From Aquipseudomonas alcaligenes MRY13-0052 (lineage in GTDB: Bacteria; Pseudomonadota; Gammaproteobacteria; Pseudomonadales; Pseudomonadaceae): 64,000 bases of DNA. Below, piece after piece: positions 59,676-64,000 of this stretch. The notes beneath the pieces are model-generated. The model had not been told where the DNA came from. It ran no database searches and saw only the letters and a program-made list of their open reading frames with translations. The stretch covers positions 62,001 through 126,000 of the forward strand of contig BATO01000002.1 in assembly GCA_000474255.1 (NCBI GenBank), in the 5' to 3' direction. The translations under genes were made by a program, and so were the position numbers. Position 1 is the first letter of the stretch. Each line of letters starts with the position of its first letter.

Positions 59676-60431
59676 ATGTCGAAACGCCTCCTGCTCGCTT
59701 TGGCGGGCACTCTCATGGTGCTGGCCGGATTCGCCCGCGCCGATGTGGATGAGAATTACTCGGTGGTGCTGCTGACGGAGAATTTCCCGCCCTACAACAT
59801 GGCGATCAATGGAAAGAACTTCGCTCAGGAAGACAACGTCGACGGCATCGCCGTGGACGTGGTCAAGGAAATGTTCAAGCGCGCGGGCATCAAGTACAAC
59901 CTGACCCTGCGCTTCCCCTGGGATCGCATCTACAAGCTGGCGATGGAGAAGCCCGACTACGGCATCTTCGTCACCGCCCGCCTGCCCGAGCGTGAACAGT
60001 CCTTCAAGTGGGTCGGCCCCATCGGCCCGGATGACTGGGTCCTGCTCGCCCGCGGCGACAGCACCATCAGCCTCTCCAGCCTGGAGCAGGCCAAGCAGTA
60101 CAAGGTCGGCGCCTACAAGGGCGACGCCATCTCCCAGGCCCTGGCCGAGAAGGGCATCGAGGCGTCCACCTCCCTGCGCGACCAGGAAAACGCCAAGAAG
60201 CTGGAGAAGGGCCAGATCGACCTCTGGGCCACCGGTGACCCCGCCGGCCGCTACCTGGCCAAGCAGGAAGGCGTTTCCGGTCTGAAGACCGTGCTGCGCT
60301 TCAACAAGGCCGAGCTGTTCCTGGCGCTGAACAAGGAAACCCCCGACGAGGTGGTCAAGCGTCTGCAGGACGCACTGGACAAGATGCGCGCCGAGGGCGT
60401 GGTCGACCAGATCCTCAACAGCTACCTGTGA
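59676..60431 (+). CDS. Orphan periplasmic binding protein, paralogue 1
   Basis: 251 residues. The signal peptide MSKRLLLALAGTLMVLAGFARA is followed by VVLLTENFPPYNMAINGKNF and RAGIKYNLTLRFPWDRIYKL, an SBP_bac_3-type ligand domain. No permease or ATPase is adjacent. It shares about half or more of its residues with the following gene product. A cognate transporter elsewhere or a sensing role is possible. Confidence 0.88.
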   Translation: MSKRLLLALAGTLMVLAGFARADVDENYSVVLLTENFPPYNMAINGKNFAQEDNVDGIAVDVVKEMFKRAGIKYNLTLRFPWDRIYKLAMEKPDYGIFVTARLPEREQSFKWVGPIGPDDWVLLARGDSTISLSSLEQAKQYKVGAYKGDAISQALAEKGIEASTSLRDQENAKKLEKGQIDLWATGDPAGRYLAKQEGVSGLKTVLRFNKAELFLALNKETPDEVVKRLQDALDKMRAEGVVDQILNSYL

Positions 60432-60437
60432 CACCCA

Positions 60438-60460
60438 GCGACCGGCCAAGAGCCGGTCGC
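60438..60460 (+). terminator. Hairpin after binding protein paralogue 1
   Basis: A perfect 9-bp stem GCGACCGGC/GCCGGTCGC with a 5-base loop lies 6 bp after the stop and is followed by TTGCC. Confidence 0.6.
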
Positions 60461-60558
60461 TTGCCATTGGAAGGCAGGACGAGTGGTGCCGTACGTCCGT
60501 GGGCTTGCTTGCCCATGCAGGGAAGTCGCTAGCCATAACCACAAATTCAAGCGAGCGG

Positions 60559-61320
60559 ATGACAATGCATAAACTGATGAGAAGCGCCCTGACCCTGGGC
60601 CTGATGTTCCTGGCCTTCGGGGCCCGCGCCGAGCTCCCGGCCGACTACAAGGTCGTGCTGCTGACCGAGAACTTCCCGCCCTTCAACATGGCGGTGGACG
60701 ATAAGAACTTCGCCCGTGACGACGGCATCGACGGCATCAGCACCGATATCGTCCGCGAGATGTTCAAGCGCGCGGGCATCCAGTACACCCTGACCCTGCG
60801 CTTCCCCTGGGACCGGCTCTACCGCCTGACCCTGGACAAGCCCAACTACGGCCTGTTCTCCACCACCTTCACCCCCGAGCGCCAGCCGCTGTTCAAGTGG
60901 GTCGGCCCCGTGGCCAAGACCGGTTGGGTGCTGCTCGCCGCGCCGGGCAACAACATCGCCCTCAAGGACCTGAAGAGCGCCGGCCAATACCGCATCGGTG
61001 CCTACAAGAACGACGCCGTCAGCCAGTACCTGGAAAGCCAGGGCCTGTCCCCGCAGAACGCCCTGCGTGACCAGGAAAACGTGAAGAAGCTGATCAAGGG
61101 CCAGATCGACCTCTGGGCCGCCACCGACCCGGTCGGCCGCTACCTGGCCAAGCAGGAGGGCGTCACCGGCCTGCAGACCGTGCTGCGCTTCAACGATGCC
61201 GAGCTGTACCTGGCCTTCAACAAGGACACCCCGGACGAAGTGATCGAGCGCCTGCAAAAGGCCCTCGACCAGATGCGCGCCGAAGGCTTCGTCGAAGAAG
61301 TGACCAAGAACTACCTGTAA
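60559..61320 (+). CDS. Orphan periplasmic binding protein, paralogue 2
   Basis: 253 residues from MTMHKLM (a start two codons later is possible). The signal peptide ends near FGARA-ELP. VVLLTENFPPFNMAVDDKNF, then RAGIQYTLTLRFPWDRLYRL repeat the pattern of the gene before it, showing a tandem duplication. The C-terminal halves are also alike (KGQIDLWAATDPVGRYLAKQ). Confidence 0.88.
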   Translation: MTMHKLMRSALTLGLMFLAFGARAELPADYKVVLLTENFPPFNMAVDDKNFARDDGIDGISTDIVREMFKRAGIQYTLTLRFPWDRLYRLTLDKPNYGLFSTTFTPERQPLFKWVGPVAKTGWVLLAAPGNNIALKDLKSAGQYRIGAYKNDAVSQYLESQGLSPQNALRDQENVKKLIKGQIDLWAATDPVGRYLAKQEGVTGLQTVLRFNDAELYLAFNKDTPDEVIERLQKALDQMRAEGFVEEVTKNYL

Positions 61321-61330
61321 TCCCGCCTGC

Positions 61331-61358
61331 CGCTACCCACCTCGCTGGGTGGGTAGCG
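61331..61358 (+). terminator. Hairpin after binding protein paralogue 2
   Basis: A perfect 10-bp stem CGCTACCCAC/GTGGGTAGCG with an 8-base loop lies 10 bp after the stop and is followed by CTTGC. Confidence 0.6.
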
Positions 61359-61473
61359 CTTGCACTGTTCTGGTGCGCTGGGCGCTACGCCCCGGCCTCG
61401 CTATCTGCGCGGGCCGCCTTCCCCCGAAATGAACGTTCCGACACAGGCCGACCGGCGGACTTCGCCGTGCGCG

Positions 61474-62964
61474 TCAGTCCAGGCGGTAGCTGTGGATGCG
61501 CGGGTCCGGGTTGACGTCGTACCAGTCGCCTTCGGCCCAAAACACACGGTCGGTGCGCGGGTCCAGCCCCTGCACGCCGAGGTAGCCCTCGATGGCCAGG
61601 CGGCTCCAGCTGTGACCCCAGTCCCTGGAATAGAACACGGCGTTGGCGGAGATGGTTGCCGGGTCGCCGTCGCTGGTGGGGTAGAGCCAGAGGGGAACGC
61701 GGTAGCTGCTGTCGACGTTGGCCACCAACACGCCCTTGCCGATTTCCAGACCGCGCAGGCCGGTGCCGGAGGGCAGCGGCCAGAACGGACTGGGTAGGCT
61801 GCCATGGGGCTGCCAGGCAAGGGTCTGCGGGTCCAGCTCGGCAACCTGGGTGGCCGCGTCCCCTTCGCGCTCGATCACCGCGATCACGCGCTTGTCGTCG
61901 TTGCTCACGACCTCGTCCAGGTGCAGGCCGAACTCCCGTTCCAGCGGGCCCATCCGCCACTGGCCGCCTTCCCGTACCAGGCGGGCCTTGCTGGTGACGA
62001 ACACCGGGGTGGTCAGGTACTTGCCGCCCGGCTCGCCGTAGAGAAAGGACTGCGAGACCCAGATCGCCGCGTGCTGGTCGTCGAACTGTCGGATGTGGCT
62101 GGTGATGCGGCCGTACTCGCCGTTGTAGTCGCCCCAGTTGACGCCGTCCGGCGCCCGGCTGCGGATGTCCGCGAGGCGGAGCAGCAGGTCGTCGCTGGCG
62201 GTGATCGCCTCGCGGGTGGTGCCGAGGTCGGGCGAGTAGTAGAGGCCGCCACGCAGGTCTTCGGGCTCGCCATAGGTGCTGCTGCTCTGCGGCAGGCTGG
62301 CCCAGGCCCAGACCTGCTGGCTATCGAAGAAGTAGGGTTCGAGCGACCAGGCGAGGCTGTTGGCGTCAGCCAGCAAGCCTTGTTCGAGGGGCATCCAGCT
62401 GCCGCCCTGGTCGTCACTGCGCAGGATCACCGTCTGCTGGACGTCCGTCTGCTGCGCGCCCTGGGGGCGGTTGACGCCAGTCAGCAGGAACAGGGTGGCG
62501 CCATCGGGCGTCGCCACAAGGCAGGCGGTGTCGCCGAGGCGGGCGACCTGGACGAACTCACCGTTGGCATCCAGGCGCGACAGGTAGCTGGTTTGCGGGT
62601 CGCTGGAGAAGCCGCCACCGAATAGGCCGCTGAAGCCCGAGGGCTCGTCGTCATTCTGTTCGGCAGCACTGCCACGGATCAGTGCATCGAGGTCGATGCC
62701 GGGCTGGTCCTCGGCCTTTTCCGCGCGGTCCATTCGGCCGACCAGCCAGGTGTTCTTCGGTGTCGCCAGCACGCCGGTGCAGTATTGCTGGCGGGCCCGC
62801 TGCTCGACGCGGCTGGTGGTGCCCACGACCTCTTCGCCCGGGCTGGCACCACCGAGTTCCAGCTTGGCGCTGACGATGATCCAGATATAGCCCGTGGGCA
62901 CCGCCGCGGCGATGACGAACGCCAGGAGGAGGAAGGCCTTGATCAGGGAGACGCGACGGGACAT
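61474..62964 (-). CDS. Membrane-anchored protein with Asp-box (BNR) repeats
   Basis: 496 residues. An N-terminal hydrophobic anchor (LIKAFLLLAFVIAAAVPTGY) is followed by a probable beta-propeller. Asp-box motifs are visible at SDDQGGSWMPLE and SRDWGHSWSRL. Such repeats occur in sialidases, sortilins and photosystem-assembly factors. No catalytic residues of a sialidase are recognisable, so it is probably a structural or ligand-binding propeller facing the periplasm. It is convergent with the binding-protein pair. Confidence 0.82.
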   Translation of the reverse strand: MSRRVSLIKAFLLLAFVIAAAVPTGYIWIIVSAKLELGGASPGEEVVGTTSRVEQRARQQYCTGVLATPKNTWLVGRMDRAEKAEDQPGIDLDALIRGSAAEQNDDEPSGFSGLFGGGFSSDPQTSYLSRLDANGEFVQVARLGDTACLVATPDGATLFLLTGVNRPQGAQQTDVQQTVILRSDDQGGSWMPLEQGLLADANSLAWSLEPYFFDSQQVWAWASLPQSSSTYGEPEDLRGGLYYSPDLGTTREAITASDDLLLRLADIRSRAPDGVNWGDYNGEYGRITSHIRQFDDQHAAIWVSQSFLYGEPGGKYLTTPVFVTSKARLVREGGQWRMGPLEREFGLHLDEVVSNDDKRVIAVIEREGDAATQVAELDPQTLAWQPHGSLPSPFWPLPSGTGLRGLEIGKGVLVANVDSSYRVPLWLYPTSDGDPATISANAVFYSRDWGHSWSRLAIEGYLGVQGLDPRTDRVFWAEGDWYDVNPDPRIHSYRLD

Positions 62965-63061
62965 GGAACGGCATCCTTGCAGGAGAGGCGCTGAAGCCTA
63001 AGGACTCGCCGCACGTTTGCCCAGCCGCGATGCCGGGGAACATGCGCTGGCGCACGCCGGC

Positions 63062-64000
63062 TCAGCGATAGACCCCGGCCTTGCCGTGGGCGGCCATGGC
63101 GCGGTTGCTGCGCAGGGCGATCATCTGTTGCACCCCGATCAGTTCGAACCCCTGTGCCTTCAGGCGCGGCAGCTCGCGTTCGAGCAGCGCCAGGGTGGCA
63201 GGGTGCGGATGGCCGATCATCACCGCCGAGCCCTGCTTGCGAGCGAGCTTCAGGGCTGCCGCGAACTGGGCGGCGACGGCATCGGGGTGCATGTCGTCGT
63301 CGAGGAAGATGTCCCGCGAGAGGCTGGCCAGGCCGATCTTCTGCGCTTCGGCGGCGGCCACGGTGGCGGCGCTGGTGCGACTGTCGATGAAGAAGCGGTG
63401 GTCGCCCTGCAGGCGGTGCATCAGCCAGGCCATGGCCTGGGGCTGGGCGGTCATGCGGCTGCCCATGTGGTTGTTCAGGCCCTGGGCGTGGGGCACCACG
63501 CGCAAGGCGGCGTCGAGGTGGCGCTGCAACTCGTCCACCGGCATGCCCGGGTGCCAGGCGAAGGGGCCGCCGGCCGGGTCCATGGGCAGGTGCAGCATCA
63601 CCGTTTTGCCGGCGGCGTGGGCGGTATTGGCCAGCTGGGTGGCGTGGGGCGCGTCGGGGATGATCGACAGGGCCACCGGGCCGGGTAGGGCGAGCACGCG
63701 GCGGTCGCGTTCGGGCGTCTGGCCGAGGTCGTCGATCACCAGGGTCAGGCGAGGGTGCTGGCGGCTATCGAGCGGGGTTGCCGGGGCAGGGGGAACGGTC
63801 TTTGTGGGCTTGTCGGCCTTGGCGGGCGGGGGTACCGGGACTGCCACCGGGGCAGTGGTGGCGCTAGGCGCGGCGCTGGCCGGTTGCTCGGGGCCAAGTC
63901 GGATAGGGCCGGGCTGGATGGGTTGCGGCTGGGTGGGCACCACCTGCTCCGGCGCCGAGAGGGGCAGCCGGGGCAGGGGCGGGAGGGGTTCGCGGGCCTG
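63062..64000 (-). CDS. Divergent polysaccharide deacetylase (5' end outside window)
   Basis: The visible 312 codons stay open to the right edge, so the start lies outside. The C-terminal 230 residues match the divergent polysaccharide deacetylase family: LTLVIDDLGQTPERDRRVLA, MLHLPMDPAGGPFAWHPGMP, QGLNNHMGSRMT and AVMIGHPHPATLALL. Before it lies a Pro/Ala/Val-rich linker of about 80 residues. The family is probably envelope-located and its substrate is not established. In P. aeruginosa a similar gene sits near a carboxyl-terminal protease gene (recalled). Confidence 0.88.
   Translation of the reverse strand, partial: QAREPLPPLPRLPLSAPEQVVPTQPQPIQPGPIRLGPEQPASAAPSATTAPVAVPVPPPAKADKPTKTVPPAPATPLDSRQHPRLTLVIDDLGQTPERDRRVLALPGPVALSIIPDAPHATQLANTAHAAGKTVMLHLPMDPAGGPFAWHPGMPVDELQRHLDAALRVVPHAQGLNNHMGSRMTAQPQAMAWLMHRLQGDHRFFIDSRTSAATVAAAEAQKIGLASLSRDIFLDDDMHPDAVAAQFAAALKLARKQGSAVMIGHPHPATLALLERELPRLKAQGFELIGVQQMIALRSNRAMAAHGKAGVYR

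Overview
The window is a high-GC stretch of a gamma-proteobacterial chromosome, almost certainly Pseudomonas. The evidence is the arcDABC, rmlBACD, hisB-hisH-hisA-hisF, mutY-yggX, nudE-cysQ and FabY gene sets, whose order closely follows the P. aeruginosa chromosome around PA5135-PA5189 as I remember it. There is no transposase, integrase, phage gene or CRISPR array. About 60 protein genes and two tRNA genes are visible. The first gene (RecQ-type helicase) and the last (divergent polysaccharide deacetylase) are cut by the window edges.

Layout. 0-13 kb: a RecQ-family helicase end, a Q-rich coiled-coil protein, then a LysR regulator divergent from a four-gene acyl-CoA/alcohol oxidation operon. 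The serine/threonine transporter SstT, an orphan solute-binding protein, a DUF2087 protein, a nucleotidyltransferase-like protein and two tandem glycine-zipper proteins follow. 13-20 kb: an FdhF/YdeP-type molybdoenzyme with FdhD and a LysR regulator, then yrfG divergent from nudE-cysQ. 20-27 kb: fabY and the arginine deiminase operon arcDABC with an upstream ANR-like site. 27-35 kb: a small DUF5064-like gene, the C4-dicarboxylate two-component system dctBD (without a dctPQM transporter beside it), and the dTDP-L-rhamnose operon in the order rmlB-A-C-D.

35-39 kb: tRNA-Thr, a methyltransferase and a complete polar amino-acid ABC importer. 39-48.5 kb: a signalling island with a PAS/GAF hybrid kinase divergent from a tightly coupled operon of a CHASE3-GAF hybrid kinase with three receiver domains, a CheR, a receiver-less CheB and a receiver-kinase protein. 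No CheA, CheW or chemoreceptor is present. A 42-residue acidic protein gene with a strong ribosome binding site lies convergent to its end. 48.8-54 kb: tRNA-Phe, the asmA-mutY-yggX operon, a sterol-desaturase-like membrane enzyme and a PanZ/PanM-like acetyltransferase. 54-64 kb: an OFA-family transporter, the his cluster (with a DUF2164 gene inside it and palindromes on both sides of hisA), two paralogous orphan binding proteins, an Asp-box protein and the partial deacetylase.

The metabolic genes combine arginine fermentation and amino-acid import, histidine and rhamnose synthesis, fatty-acid initiation and acyl-CoA breakdown. The most distinctive part is the CheR/CheB/hybrid-kinase island. 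Several families of extragenic palindromes recur between genes. Comparisons with named strains are from memory and were not computed.
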